A DNA stretch of 64,000 nucleotides from Chitinophagales bacterium (GTDB taxonomy: Bacteria; Bacteroidota; Bacteroidia; Chitinophagales; UBA10324). The notes under the pieces were generated by a model. The model had not been told where the DNA came from. It searched no databases and worked only from the letters and a program-made list of their open reading frames with translations. The position numbers and the translations under genes are program-made. The DNA lies in NCBI GenBank assembly GCA_013816805.1, contig JACDDS010000002.1, positions 137,530 through 201,529 on the forward strand. The letters are read 5' to 3'. This document shows positions 24,669 through 34,177 of this stretch, piece after piece. Position 1 is the stretch's first letter. The number at the start of each line of letters is the position of its first letter.

Positions 24669-26591
24669 TTACCTTACACTCACCGCTACTGAATCTTTTA
24701 CCATAATTCTCACTGCATCTGCAATACTGTCTGCATCGAAGCCGCACTCATGGTACAATTCTTTAAGCGAGCCGTGTTCCACAAATTTATCGGGAATGCC
24801 CAGGCGTTTTATTTCTGCGGAATAATTATGCTCGGACATAAATTCCAATATAGCGCTTCCGAAGCCTCCTGCAATTACACCATCTTCAACAGTAATAATT
24901 TTCCTGAATTTGTAAAATATTTCATGAAGTAATTCTGAATCAAGAGGTTTCACAAAACGCATGTCAAAATGAGCCGGAAAGATTTCATCGGAACGCAATT
25001 GCTTACAGGCTTCCATAACAAAATTGCCTGGGTGGCCAATGCTTAAAATTGCAACCTGCTCTCCATCACAAATTTTTCTTGCTCTGCCTATTTCTATCTC
25101 CTTAAAAGGCTTTTTCCATTCCACCATTACACCTTCACCACGCGGATACCGGATGGAAAAAGGCCCCTGATATTTTTCAAGCTGTGCAGTATACATCAGG
25201 TCACGCAATTCCTCTTCATTCATTGGCGCACTTACCACCATGTTTGGAAGCATCCGCATATATGCCAGATCAAATGCACCCTGATGAGTAACTCCATCTT
25301 CACCCACGAGGCCCCCGCGGTCAAGGCAAAAAATAACGGGCAGTTTCTGAATAGCAGCATCGTGGATTACCTGATCATAGCCCCGCTGCAAAAAAGTGCT
25401 GTATACATTACAAAACGGAATCAATCCCTGCGTTGCCAGTCCGGCAGCAAAGGTGACTGCGTGCTGCTCAGCAATTCCAACGTCAAAAGCGCGGTCAGGC
25501 ATCAGGTTCATCATCAAATTGAGCGAAGAGCCAGAAGGCATCGCAGGTGTTATCCCTACAATCTTCGGATTTTTTTCAGCGAGCTCCACAATCGTATAGC
25601 CAAAAACATCCTGATACTTCGGAGGGGAAGGCTGATCAGAACTTTTCTTTGTAATCTCTCCAGTCACTTTATCGAACAAGCCCGGTGCATGCCACTTGGT
25701 TTGGTCCCGTTCCGCCAGAGAGTAACCTTTTCCCTTGGTAGTGATACAATGCAATAATTTCGGGCCAGGAATATGTTTCAAATCTTCAAGGATTTCTACC
25801 AGCCGGTTTACGTTGTGCCCATCTACAGGTCCAAAATAGCGAAGATTAAGTGCTTCAAAGATGTTACTGCTTTTAGAAATGGCGCCCTTCAGGCTTGCTT
25901 CCCAGTTGGATAAATGTTTTTGAGCCCCCTTACCTCCTAATCTTCCAAAAAATCTCCAAATCTTGTCGCGTGTTTTATTATAAGTATGCGAGGTAGTGAT
26001 GTCTGTAAGGTATTCTTTAAGTGCACCCACATTGGGATCTATGCTCATGCAATTATCATTAAGAATAATGAGCAGATTAGTGTCGGATACCCCCGCATGA
26101 TTTAACCCTTCAAATGCCAGGCCGGCGGTTAATGCACCATCTCCGATCACCACTATATGCTGACGGTCTTTTTCACCCTTATATTTACTTGCTACTGCCA
26201 TCCCTACACCGGCTGATATGGATGTGGAAGAGTGCCCAACGCCAAACGTATCATATTCACTTTCAAAACGTGAAGGGAATCCGGCTATACCTTTATATTT
26301 CCTATTAGTATGAAACCTTCCTCTTCTTCCTGTCAAAATCTTATGCCCGTAAGCCTGGTGGCCTACATCCCAGATCAGCTGATCATACGGCGTATTAAAA
26401 ACGTAGTGAATTGCAACGGTAAGTTCCACTACACCCAGGCTCGCCCCGAAATGTCCGCCATATACAGAAACGGAATCAATTATGTACTGGCGCAATTCTT
26501 CGCTAACCTGGTGCAGCTTGTCTTTGCCTAGTTTTCTAAGATCCGCCGGATAATTAATTTCCGAAAGAAGGTCACCTGCATTAATTTCCAT
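24669..26591 (-). CDS. dxs: 1-deoxy-D-xylulose-5-phosphate synthase
   Basis: Thiamine-diphosphate enzyme condensing pyruvate and glyceraldehyde 3-phosphate, the entry step of the MEP isoprenoid pathway. It has 640 residues, the normal length. Conserved features are the N-terminal DVGHQAYGHKILTGRR, the ThDP-Mg site GDGALTAGLAFEGLNHAG ending in NDN, the transketolase central block GIAEQHAVTFAAGLA with its Glu, and the C-terminal ITVEDGVIAGGFGSA. It is divergent from scpA (199 nt between starts). A TTG-N17-TAATTTAG at 26644-26617 on this strand is a possible promoter. Confidence 0.96.
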   Translation of the reverse strand: MEINAGDLLSEINYPADLRKLGKDKLHQVSEELRQYIIDSVSVYGGHFGASLGVVELTVAIHYVFNTPYDQLIWDVGHQAYGHKILTGRRGRFHTNRKYKGIAGFPSRFESEYDTFGVGHSSTSISAGVGMAVASKYKGEKDRQHIVVIGDGALTAGLAFEGLNHAGVSDTNLLIILNDNCMSIDPNVGALKEYLTDITTSHTYNKTRDKIWRFFGRLGGKGAQKHLSNWEASLKGAISKSSNIFEALNLRYFGPVDGHNVNRLVEILEDLKHIPGPKLLHCITTKGKGYSLAERDQTKWHAPGLFDKVTGEITKKSSDQPSPPKYQDVFGYTIVELAEKNPKIVGITPAMPSGSSLNLMMNLMPDRAFDVGIAEQHAVTFAAGLATQGLIPFCNVYSTFLQRGYDQVIHDAAIQKLPVIFCLDRGGLVGEDGVTHQGAFDLAYMRMLPNMVVSAPMNEEELRDLMYTAQLEKYQGPFSIRYPRGEGVMVEWKKPFKEIEIGRARKICDGEQVAILSIGHPGNFVMEACKQLRSDEIFPAHFDMRFVKPLDSELLHEIFYKFRKIITVEDGVIAGGFGSAILEFMSEHNYSAEIKRLGIPDKFVEHGSLKELYHECGFDADSIADAVRIMVKDSVAVSVR

Positions 26592-26778
26592 TTCCAGGAT
26601 GTGAACAATTGAATTGCTAAATTAGAGATTACTCAATAAAGCAACATACGAAACGTTTTAAATATCTGATTTCCAGGGGTTATTATTTTGGAAAAGTTTA
26701 ATACAATTCCCGCTGCATACAGAATTATACTGTTAACATGTCTTTTCATCCGCTTTAGCATTAGCGCAGCGCATAGAA

Positions 26779-26786
26779 TAATTTTG
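26779..26786 (+). promoter_or_regulatory. -7 box (TAATTTTG) abutting the scpA start
   Basis: Perfect TAnnTTTG match with only 4 nt between box and ATG 26791. TTTA at 26754-26757 lies at the right distance (21 nt) for a weak -33 element. The mRNA would have almost no leader. Confidence 0.5.
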
Positions 26787-26790
26787 TTAG

Positions 26791-27546
26791 ATGATTTCTG
26801 AAACTCCGGTTACATATGAGATAAAGCTGCCGGAGTTTGAAGGTCCGTTTGATTTATTGTTATTCTTCATTGAGCGCGACGAACTGGATATATACAATAT
26901 TCCAATAGCAAAAATCACCCAGGATTTTCTCATTTACCTGAATAAAATGAGTGTGCTGAATATAGAATTAGCGAGTGAATTTATAGTGGTAGCAGCAACT
27001 CTGATGCGTATTAAAGCAAAGATGCTTCTGCCAAGAAAAGACATAGATGATTCAGGTAATGAAATAGATCCGCGCAAGGATTTAGTGCAACAATTGCTGG
27101 AATATAGGCGGTATAAAGAAATTCTGGATGATTTTCGTTCTCTTGAAGAAGAACGCAGTAAGCAATTTGAGAGGGGAAATATGAAGGCAGAATTAAAAGC
27201 AGTCTCTGAGGCCTGGACAGGAGAAGCGGAATTGCACCAGCTAACCCTCTTTAAATTACTCAAGGCCTTCGATAAGGTCATGAATCGCTTCGAAGAAAAT
27301 AAGAATAAACCGGTTCATTACGTAGTCAATTACCCGTTTACCATTGAAGGTCAAAAAAATTATGTCTTACATCTCTTAGAAAGTGAAAAGAATCTAGCAT
27401 TTAATCAAGTATTTACTAATTGCGAAAACCGCATACATGCAGTTTTTACATTTCTTGCCCTTCTTGAAATGATACAGCAGAAATTAATTATTATTCAAAC
27501 CGGTTTGGGCCTGAATAATTTTTGGGTAAATAAAGCAGCAGCATAA
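26791..27546 (+). CDS. scpA: Segregation and condensation protein A
   Basis: Kleisin subunit that bridges the SMC heads in the bacterial condensin. It has 251 residues. The N-terminal signature YEIKLPEFEGPFDLLLFFIE is followed by helical blocks with ITQDFLIYL and AATLMRIKAKMLLP, and the C-terminal winged-helix part has FLALLEMIQQKLI. The start is fixed by the family N-terminus. scpB is not adjacent. It converges with kbl (16 nt between stops). Confidence 0.94.
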   Translation: MISETPVTYEIKLPEFEGPFDLLLFFIERDELDIYNIPIAKITQDFLIYLNKMSVLNIELASEFIVVAATLMRIKAKMLLPRKDIDDSGNEIDPRKDLVQQLLEYRRYKEILDDFRSLEEERSKQFERGNMKAELKAVSEAWTGEAELHQLTLFKLLKAFDKVMNRFEENKNKPVHYVVNYPFTIEGQKNYVLHLLESEKNLAFNQVFTNCENRIHAVFTFLALLEMIQQKLIIIQTGLGLNNFWVNKAAA

Positions 27547-27562
27547 TTAGCAGTATTTCCTT

Positions 27563-28759
27563 TTATACTAATTGCTTCTTCAGTAGTTCAAGCTCCATCC
27601 CCACCTTTATAAATGCTTCAATAGCCTTATCAAGGTGATGTTGCTCATGCGCGGCTGAAATCTGAACCCGTATTCTTGCAAGACCTTTAGGAACCACCGG
27701 ATAAAAAAATCCGATCACATAAATACCTTCTTTCAACAACTGGTCCGCCATCTTTTGAGCGAGTACTGCATCATACAGCATTACGGGAGTAATCGGATGC
27801 TCGCCGGGCTTAATGTCAAAGCCCGCTTCTGTCATTTGCATCCGGAAATATTTTGTATTGGATTCCAATTTGTCTCTAAGTGCCGTATTTTCACTTAGCA
27901 TATTCAGCACTGCTATGGAAGCGCCTGCAATAGAGGGAGCAAGTGTGTTTGAAAACAGATAAGGCCGGGATCTTTGACGGAGCAAATCAATTATCTCTTT
28001 TCTGCCGGATATAAAACCCCCGGACGCGCCTCCGAGAGCCTTTCCAAGAGTGGAAGTTATTACGTCAATCTTTCCCACTACACCACGGTATTCATGAGTG
28101 CCTCTGCCCGTTTTACCCATAAACCCACTGGCATGGCTATCATCTACAATAACTATTGCACCATACTTCTCCGCGAGCTCTGCAATTTTATCCAATTGTG
28201 CAATAGTGCCATCCATGCTGAAGACGCCATCGGTAACTATGGCGCGGGTCCGTGCCGATTGCGTTTCCTTTAAACGCGCCTCCAGATCATTCATATCATT
28301 ATTCTTATAGCGAAACCGCTGCGCTTTACACAACCTGATTCCATCGATAATCGAGGCATGATTCAGCTCGTCACTAATCAGGGCATCCTCTTCATTAAAT
28401 AAAGGTTCAAACACTCCTCCATTCGCATCAAAGGCAGCTGCGTATAGAATGGTCTCTTCGGTGCCAAGAAATGCAGAAACTTTTTCCTCCAGTTTTTTAT
28501 GGATGTCCTGTGTGCCACAAATAAACCGCACGCTTGACATGCCATAGCCGTGAGTGTCAATAGTCTCTTTTGCAGCTTCAATAGTTTTTGGATGGGAGCT
28601 CAAACCCAGGTAATTATTTGCACAAAAATTTAAAACTGTTTTGCCGTTCACCACTATTTCTGCACCCTGTGGTGAGGAAATGATGCGCTCATTTTTATAA
28701 AGACCAGAATTCCTGATTTCTTCAAGCTCTTTCAGCAGGCGTGTTTGTATGGTATACAT
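27563..28759 (-). CDS. kbl: Glycine C-acetyltransferase (2-amino-3-ketobutyrate CoA ligase)
   Basis: PLP enzyme of the alpha-oxoamine synthase family. It cleaves 2-amino-3-ketobutyrate with CoA to glycine and acetyl-CoA in threonine breakdown. It has 398 residues, as in E. coli Kbl. Conserved features are the [13 protein letters not shown] substrate loop, [10 protein letters not shown] and PLP Lys240 in [10 protein letters not shown]. Serine palmitoyltransferase and KAPA synthase share the fold, but the [17 protein letters not shown] block favours Kbl. The usual partner tdh is not next to it. Confidence 0.93.
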   Translation of the reverse strand: MYTIQTRLLKELEEIRNSGLYKNERIISSPQGAEIVVNGKTVLNFCANNYLGLSSHPKTIEAAKETIDTHGYGMSSVRFICGTQDIHKKLEEKVSAFLGTEETILYAAAFDANGGVFEPLFNEEDALISDELNHASIIDGIRLCKAQRFRYKNNDMNDLEARLKETQSARTRAIVTDGVFSMDGTIAQLDKIAELAEKYGAIVIVDDSHASGFMGKTGRGTHEYRGVVGKIDVITSTLGKALGGASGGFISGRKEIIDLLRQRSRPYLFSNTLAPSIAGASIAVLNMLSENTALRDKLESNTKYFRMQMTEAGFDIKPGEHPITPVMLYDAVLAQKMADQLLKEGIYVIGFFYPVVPKGLARIRVQISAAHEQHHLDKAIEAFIKVGMELELLKKQLV

Positions 28760-28791
28760 AAATCATTAAGATTTAAAAGTTGTAAATACAA

Positions 28792-28821
28792 ATGGATTAC
28801 TTTAAAATGGATTACTTTAAA
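28792..28821. repeat. Perfect 15-bp tandem duplication
   Basis: ATGGATTACTTTAAA occurs twice head to tail (28792-28806, 28807-28821) between kbl and thpR, 33 nt upstream of the kbl start. A second, unrelated 15-bp perfect duplication lies at 29682-29711. Confidence 0.9.
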
Positions 28822-28856
28822 AGAGACTGCATTCTGAAAGTTTCTTCAGACAAAAA

Positions 28857-29378
28857 TCAATTTAAATACCAGCTTTTAACCAGTTCATATTTTGCTCCGT
28901 CGGCATGAAGTTGCGACACCATTAGATCTATTTCATGCGCAATAAAAGAAAAGGGAAATTCTTTTGGAAGATCAAACGGCAGCTTGTGTAATTGTTTTAT
29001 CCGGGCCAGTGTAAGATGCGGAGCGGGTTTTCTCTTTTCTTCCGTCGGAAAACTTTCTCTGAATTTTAGACATATATCTTCAAACGTATTATTCTCTTCA
29101 AACTGTGCCCAGACCATTATTGGTTTTCTGTCTTTTACAATTGTTTTATAAGAAGCAAACTTCAATTCAAAAGAAAAAACGGATTCACAAACGCCCTCGG
29201 CTTTTTTCAAAACCTGCGGCAACTCTTCTTCCCCGGTGGCTCCAAGAAAGTGAACAGTGATATGCATATCTTCTTCGCCTATCCACCTGATGCCATGGAA
29301 AGACTTCGGAGGAAAGGAATAATTAATCTGCTTCTTAATTTCTTTAGGCAAAGGAATAGCAAAGAAGAGTCTTTTCAT
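28857..29378 (-). CDS. thpR: RNA 2',3'-cyclic phosphodiesterase (2H phosphoesterase)
   Basis: Opens 2',3'-cyclic phosphates on RNA ends; formerly annotated as 2'-5' RNA ligase. It has 173 residues, the family length. The paired catalytic motifs are HITV at His39 and HLTL at His121, both in the normal H-x-T/S-h form. The N-terminus MKRLFFAIPLPKEI is typical. It is followed on the same strand by kbl after the tandem-repeat spacer, and preceded by a small membrane-protein gene. The physiological RNA substrate is unknown. Confidence 0.92.
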   Translation of the reverse strand: MKRLFFAIPLPKEIKKQINYSFPPKSFHGIRWIGEEDMHITVHFLGATGEEELPQVLKKAEGVCESVFSFELKFASYKTIVKDRKPIMVWAQFEENNTFEDICLKFRESFPTEEKRKPAPHLTLARIKQLHKLPFDLPKEFPFSFIAHEIDLMVSQLHADGAKYELVKSWYLN

Positions 29379-29433
29379 AAAATAAAAAGTTCATTCTCCC
29401 CTGATTAAACTTCTGAAGAAACCGTGATCGGTA

Positions 29434-29682
29434 TTAGGTTCTCTTACCCGACACTAACCTTAGTATCCAGATCAGAACAACGGCACCCACTACAGCAGTT
29501 ATAAGAGCTCCAATGAGTCCTCCATTTGCAATGCCCATAAGGCCAAAAAGCCAGCCTCCTATCAAACCCCCGATAACTCCTACTATTATATCACCTATCA
29601 ATCCGTAACCGGAGCCTTTCATAATTTTACCGGCAAGGAAGCCTGCTACGGCACCAATTAAAATGAAGTACAAAAAATTCAT
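29434..29682 (-). CDS. GlsB/YeaQ/YmgE family small membrane protein
   Basis: An 82-residue, very hydrophobic Gly-rich protein of the transglycosylase-associated family: FILIGAVAGFLAGKIMKGSG, then DIIVGVIGGLIGGWLFGLMG and a third segment. The start at 29682 is chosen over 29724 because the extra N-terminal residues come from a tandem DNA duplication and the family begins at MNFLYF. Members are stress-induced envelope proteins of unknown mechanism in several bacteria. Three membrane helices are predicted. Confidence 0.88.
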   Translation of the reverse strand: MNFLYFILIGAVAGFLAGKIMKGSGYGLIGDIIVGVIGGLIGGWLFGLMGIANGGLIGALITAVVGAVVLIWILRLVSGKRT

Positions 29683-29711
29683 GGTTGAATTATTTTTGGT
29701 TGAATTATTTT
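29682..29711. repeat. Perfect 15-bp tandem duplication upstream of the GlsB-like gene
   Basis: TGGTTGAATTATTTT is repeated head to tail (29682-29696, 29697-29711), its first base overlapping the start codon of the minus-strand gene. It alters the distance between the start and any upstream promoter by 15 bp. Confidence 0.9.
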
Positions 29712-29826
29712 CGAAATATAGCAAAAACTAATTTGCAATCGCATTTTCATTTCTTTTCCCTAGCTGGAATAATTTTACTGAACTTTATTTGTGAATATAT
29801 TTTATTCCTTTACTAAAAATTAATTT

Positions 29827-30471
29827 GTGAAAATTGGGATACTTGGATCAGGGGATGTAGGCCGGGCACTTGGAACCGGACTTACCCGTATTGGTCATGA
29901 CGTGATGATTGGATCACGAAGTGCCGACAATGAAAAGCTTAAGACCTGGGCAGAAAAAACCGGTGCTTCGGCAAGCATAGGAACCTTTGCCGATGCTGCT
30001 TCTTTTGGTGAAATGATTTTCCTATGTACGCTTTGGTCAGGAACAGAAAATGCATTGCAGCTTGCGGACATCGAAAACTTTATGGAAAAAGTTGTAGTGG
30101 ATGTTACTAATCCACTTGATTTTTCAAAAGGAATGCCTCCGGGTCTTGCTTTAGGTCATACAGATTCAGGAGGCGAACAGGTGCAGCGCTGGTTGAAAGA
30201 TTCGTCTGTGGTAAAGGCATTCAACACCGTTGGTAATACGCTGATGGTAAATCCCAATTTTCCCGAAGGCACTCCCGATATGTTTTACTGCGGAAATAAT
30301 AAGGATGCGAAAGAAAAGGTGAAGGATATCTTATTGAAGTTTGGATGGAATCCTATTGATATAGGCGGCATTGAAGGAGCGCGGCTGCTAGAGCCGATGT
30401 GTATACTGTGGGTGATTTATGGCGCGAGCACAAATACATGGAACCATGCATTTACATTATTAAAGAAATAG
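29827..30471 (+). CDS. NAD(P)-binding oxidoreductase (F420-reductase-like)
   Basis: A 214-residue Rossmann protein. The N-terminal MKIGILGSGDVGRALGTGL is a GxGxxG dinucleotide site, followed by MIGSRS, whose Arg is typical for NADP phosphate binding. The rest matches the NADP oxidoreductase, coenzyme F420-dependent group (VVKAFNTVGNTLM, PDMFYCGNN). Bacteroidota are not known for F420, so the natural partner is probably NADPH with another acceptor; the substrate is unknown. The start is GTG at 29827. It directly precedes the restriction-modification islet. Confidence 0.85.
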   Translation: MKIGILGSGDVGRALGTGLTRIGHDVMIGSRSADNEKLKTWAEKTGASASIGTFADAASFGEMIFLCTLWSGTENALQLADIENFMEKVVVDVTNPLDFSKGMPPGLALGHTDSGGEQVQRWLKDSSVVKAFNTVGNTLMVNPNFPEGTPDMFYCGNNKDAKEKVKDILLKFGWNPIDIGGIEGARLLEPMCILWVIYGASTNTWNHAFTLLKK

Positions 30472-30500
30472 CAATTTCGCCCGGACATAATGAGCATCCA

Positions 30501-30533
30501 TTTGATTCCATTGAAAAGATATTTTTATCTTTC
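30501..30533 (+). promoter_or_regulatory. Promoter of the MmeI-like restriction-modification gene
   Basis: TTTG (30501-30504), 21 nt spacer, then TATCTTTC (30526-30533), one base off the TAnnTTTG consensus. Spacing is ideal. Only 8 nt separate the box from ATG 30542, so the transcript would have virtually no leader. Confidence 0.6.
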
Positions 30534-30541
30534 GAAACGGT

Positions 30542-33427
30542 ATGCATCATGATCAGGATTTGCAAAAATTTGTTGACTATTGCACAAAGCACATAGCAGG
30601 GGATGAAGCCGGCGAAGCACAAATCTTTCTTGATCATTTCTTTCTTGCCCTCGGTTATGAAGATGGATTAAAAGGTGCGGGTGCCTCGTGTGAGTTTCGT
30701 ATCCATAACGAAAAGCACAAAGCACAATGGTATGCCGATCTGGTTTGGAAGCCGCGCGTGCTCATCGAAATGAAAAAGAGCGGCGAAGATTTGCAAAAAC
30801 ATTTCCAGCAGTCATTTGATTACTGGATGAAGCTCGTGCCTGATCGTCCGCAATATACCATCCTCTGCAACTTCGATGAGTTCTGGATTTACGACTTCAA
30901 CAAAAATATTTATGAGCCGGTAGACCGCGTGAAGTTCGACCAGCTGCCCAAGCGTGAACAATCATTTTATTTTCTTCTTCCCAAACCACTCAATCCTTCC
31001 TTTGGTGCGGATTGGGAAAAAGTATCTAAGGAAGCTGCATATCGTGTAAGCAATGCATACAAGCAGATGACTGACAAGAAACGTGTCGGTGGCACGATTG
31101 CCACTGATGAAGCACTGCGTTACATTCTTCAGTGTGTGGTCGCAATGTTTTCTGAAGACGTGCAGTTACTTCCTGAAAAAATTTTTACCCGAATTCTTGA
31201 GGAGTGTGAAAAGGACAAATCAGTTAATTACGATCTCATCAGCGGACTATTCAGGCAAATGAATAACCCAAAGCCAGCCGCGGCAGGAAAATTTAAAGAT
31301 GTTCAATATTTCAACGGAGGTTTGTTCAGCATCGTTAATGCCATTGATCTTCGGGAACAGGAAATAAATTTGCTCGCAAGTGCAGCACGGCAAAACTGGG
31401 ACGAAGTAAACCCCGCCATCTTCGGCAGCATCTTCGAAGCGGGAATGAATGCCGGTGAGCGGCACACGCTCGGAGCACATTATACCAGTGAAGCTGACAT
31501 TAAGATGATTGTGTATCCCGTGATCGTGCGACCATGGACGGAACGGATTGATAAAGCAGCTTCACTCGACGAATTGTATAATTTGCTGAATGCACTTCGC
31601 CAATTCAAAGTGCTTGATCCTGCTTGCGGCTCCGGAAATTTTTTGTTCGTGGCTTTTCGTGAAATGAAAATTATTGAGAAGCGATTGCTTACTCTTATTC
31701 GCGCACAGTCTGTAAAGCTTGCAGAAGGAAATCGCTTCAAAAAGTTTTTGATGGAGAATCCATTCGTAAGCACGAAGCAATTTTTCGGAATTGATACCAA
31801 TGAATATGCGGTTGAGCTTGCGAAGGTGACGTTGATGGTAGCTAAAGAACTCTCCTTGCTTGATACAGGTGAGGCCTACGACCGCGAGCGTGCATTGCCG
31901 CTCGACAACCTTGATTTAAATATTTTATGTGCCGATGCCTTGTTCACTCAGTGGCCTGAAACCGATGCCATTATCGGCAACCCGCCGTTTCAGAGCAAGA
32001 ATAAAATGCAGCAGGAATTTGGCGCTGAGTACATGAACAAGCTACGCGCCGCATATACAGAAGTTCCCGGTCGTGCTGATTTCTGTGTCTATTGGTTTTA
32101 CAAAGCGCACAGGCAACTGAAAGAAAATTCTTTTGCAGGATTGGTCGGAACGAATACGATTCGCCAGAACTACAGCCGCGAAGGAAGTTTGGATTACATC
32201 ACGCACAACGGCGGAGAAATTATTGAAGCGGTGTCAAGTAAAAAATGGAGTGGTGAAGCAGCCGTGCATGTTTCCCTTGCATGCTGGAAGAAAGGAAAAT
32301 TTGATAGAGTAAAAACTCTTTACACCTCTGAGAACGGCGAAGAACTTTTGCCGCATCGCCTATCCTACATCAACAGCTCCCTCAGTTTGCAAACTGATGT
32401 AACCGCAGCAAAAGTTCTGGAATGCAACAAGCACCCCAAGAAATGTTTTCAGGGACAAACACACGGGCACGAAGGATTTCTTCTGTCCATGAAAGATGGA
32501 TTGAAGATGTTGCAGAAACATTCTGAATACAGCGTAGTACTTAAGCCATTTTTGATTGGCGATGAATTGGTAGGAACTGTTTTTTCGCAACCGGGCAGAT
32601 TCGTAATGGATTTTTCAACTCTTGACAACATCATCGAAGTACAGCAATATAAAGAGCTTTTCAAGATTATTAATGAAAAAGTTTACCCAGCTATTTTGAA
32701 GAAAGCTGAATTGGAGAAAAATGGTAAAATAAAATTAAATGGAATGATTGAGCATCTTGAAACTTGGTGGAAATTGTGGAGATCAAGGCAAGAAATGCTC
32801 GGAGAAATAAATTCATTTGGTAGATATATTGCTTGCTCGCGCGTTTCCAAAAGAAAAATCTTTGAGTTTATTTCACCTGAAATTCATCCCAATGATGCGC
32901 TAACAACTTTTGTATTCAATGATGATTATTCTTTCGGAATTATTTCATCAGAACACCATTGGCGTTGGTGGTTAGAAAGATGCTCAACCATGAGAGGAGA
33001 TTTTCGATACACAACTACAACTGTTTGGGATACCTTTCCTTTCCCACAACATCCCACACAAAAGCAAGTCGAGCAAGTAACCAAAGCCGCAGTTGAGTTG
33101 CGCGCCTACCGAAACAAAATGATCGAGCAATATCGCCTCACGCTGCGCGAACTCTACACCTCACTCGAAACGCCCGGCAAAAATCCGCTCAAAAATTTAC
33201 ATGCCGCGCTCGATGAAGCTGTGATGAATGCTTATGGTTTCTCCTCTGAAAAAGATATTCTTGAACAATTGCTAGAACTCAATCTCGAAGTCGCAGCGCT
33301 GGAAACAAAAGGAAAAGAAGTGACTTCCCCAGGGTTGCCAGTATGGATAAAAAACAAAGAGCAATTTGTGACGGAGGATTGTGTGAGGTTGAGGATAGAT
33401 GAAGGAGAAGGGTTGTTTAAAAAATAA
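30542..33427 (+). CDS. MmeI-like type IIL restriction-modification enzyme
   Basis: A 961-residue single-chain enzyme (MmeI 919) that should cut DNA and methylate adenine. The N-terminal nuclease motif is D66-x9-E76-M-K78, the same D-x9-ExK spacing as MmeI. A helical connector follows, with IFGSIFEAGM and LGAHYTS typical of the family. The methyltransferase has motif I DPACGSGNF near 357 and the amino-methyltransferase motif NPPF near 479. The C-terminal 350 residues hold the target recognition domain. No separate specificity or methylase gene is needed in this class. It is followed 9 nt later by a broken DUF3800 gene, and 1 kb later by a diverged copy of its own 3' end. The frame is intact. 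Confidence 0.88.
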   Translation: MHHDQDLQKFVDYCTKHIAGDEAGEAQIFLDHFFLALGYEDGLKGAGASCEFRIHNEKHKAQWYADLVWKPRVLIEMKKSGEDLQKHFQQSFDYWMKLVPDRPQYTILCNFDEFWIYDFNKNIYEPVDRVKFDQLPKREQSFYFLLPKPLNPSFGADWEKVSKEAAYRVSNAYKQMTDKKRVGGTIATDEALRYILQCVVAMFSEDVQLLPEKIFTRILEECEKDKSVNYDLISGLFRQMNNPKPAAAGKFKDVQYFNGGLFSIVNAIDLREQEINLLASAARQNWDEVNPAIFGSIFEAGMNAGERHTLGAHYTSEADIKMIVYPVIVRPWTERIDKAASLDELYNLLNALRQFKVLDPACGSGNFLFVAFREMKIIEKRLLTLIRAQSVKLAEGNRFKKFLMENPFVSTKQFFGIDTNEYAVELAKVTLMVAKELSLLDTGEAYDRERALPLDNLDLNILCADALFTQWPETDAIIGNPPFQSKNKMQQEFGAEYMNKLRAAYTEVPGRADFCVYWFYKAHRQLKENSFAGLVGTNTIRQNYSREGSLDYITHNGGEIIEAVSSKKWSGEAAVHVSLACWKKGKFDRVKTLYTSENGEELLPHRLSYINSSLSLQTDVTAAKVLECNKHPKKCFQGQTHGHEGFLLSMKDGLKMLQKHSEYSVVLKPFLIGDELVGTVFSQPGRFVMDFSTLDNIIEVQQYKELFKIINEKVYPAILKKAELEKNGKIKLNGMIEHLETWWKLWRSRQEMLGEINSFGRYIACSRVSKRKIFEFISPEIHPNDALTTFVFNDDYSFGIISSEHHWRWWLERCSTMRGDFRYTTTTVWDTFPFPQHPTQKQVEQVTKAAVELRAYRNKMIEQYRLTLRELYTSLETPGKNPLKNLHAALDEAVMNAYGFSSEKDILEQLLELNLEVAALETKGKEVTSPGLPVWIKNKEQFVTEDCVRLRIDEGEGLFKK

Positions 33428-33436
33428 GAAATAATC

Positions 33437-34173
33437 ATGTCCATCTCAGTTAATTATATCTACTGCGATGAAAGCCGTCAAAGTAAAGATCGTTATATGG
33501 TTTTAGGCGGAATCATTATGAACAAGGGAGACATCCCGCAGTTCAATGAAACCATGAAAAAATTCCGAGCTGAAGAGAATATGAATGCTGAATTGAAGTG
33601 GTCAAAAGTTTCATCACAAAAATTAAATGAGTACAAACGGTTTGTTGATTATTTTTTCGCTCTCAATAATACTGACAATATTCATTTTCACAGCATCATC
33701 ATTGATAACCATCAGGTAATCATAGAAAGTTCAACAAAGGAGACAAGGAGCTGGGCTTCTATAAATTCTTTTACCAGTTGCTGCTTCATTGTTTTGGAAA
33801 AGTGTATTGTAACAAAGACAAACCTGTTCGATTTGCAGTTCACCTAGATCAGCGACAGACAAAATATAAATTGAATACTCTCAAGAAGGTTCTCAATTCA
33901 GGGATGAACAAAAAGTTTGAAATTGACTTCAACCCCTTTGTAGCCATTGAGCCTGTAGAATCGAAGCAAAGTGATTTACTTCAAATCAGCGACCTCATCC
34001 TTGGTGCAATGGGATACCAGAAGAACGGATACCCCTTGCTTACCGAATCAAAGAAGAGTAAAATTGAATTGGCAAATTATATTGCGCAAAGTGCAGGGCT
34101 AAAAAATTTAAGTGAAAATACACTCAGAAACAATCAACGATTCACAATATGGAACTTCAAATTGCAGCAATAA
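33437..34173 (+). pseudogene. DUF3800 family protein, broken by one frameshift
   Basis: Two frames form one DUF3800 protein. The N-terminal frame from ATG 33437 has YIYCDESRQ and the ELKWSKV block, and runs to about 33730. The second frame continues from about 33731 with FNKGDKELGFYKFFYQLLLH, then HLDQR and QSDLLQISDLILGAMGY, stopping at 34173. Adding one T at AGTTC (33728-33732) joins them into about 245 residues. DUF3800 is an RNase H-like predicted nuclease often found beside restriction or phage genes. The acidic residues (CDES, LDQR, ISDL) are kept in the two halves. The original frame stops at 33847. Confidence 0.8.
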
Positions 34174-34177
34174 AAAA

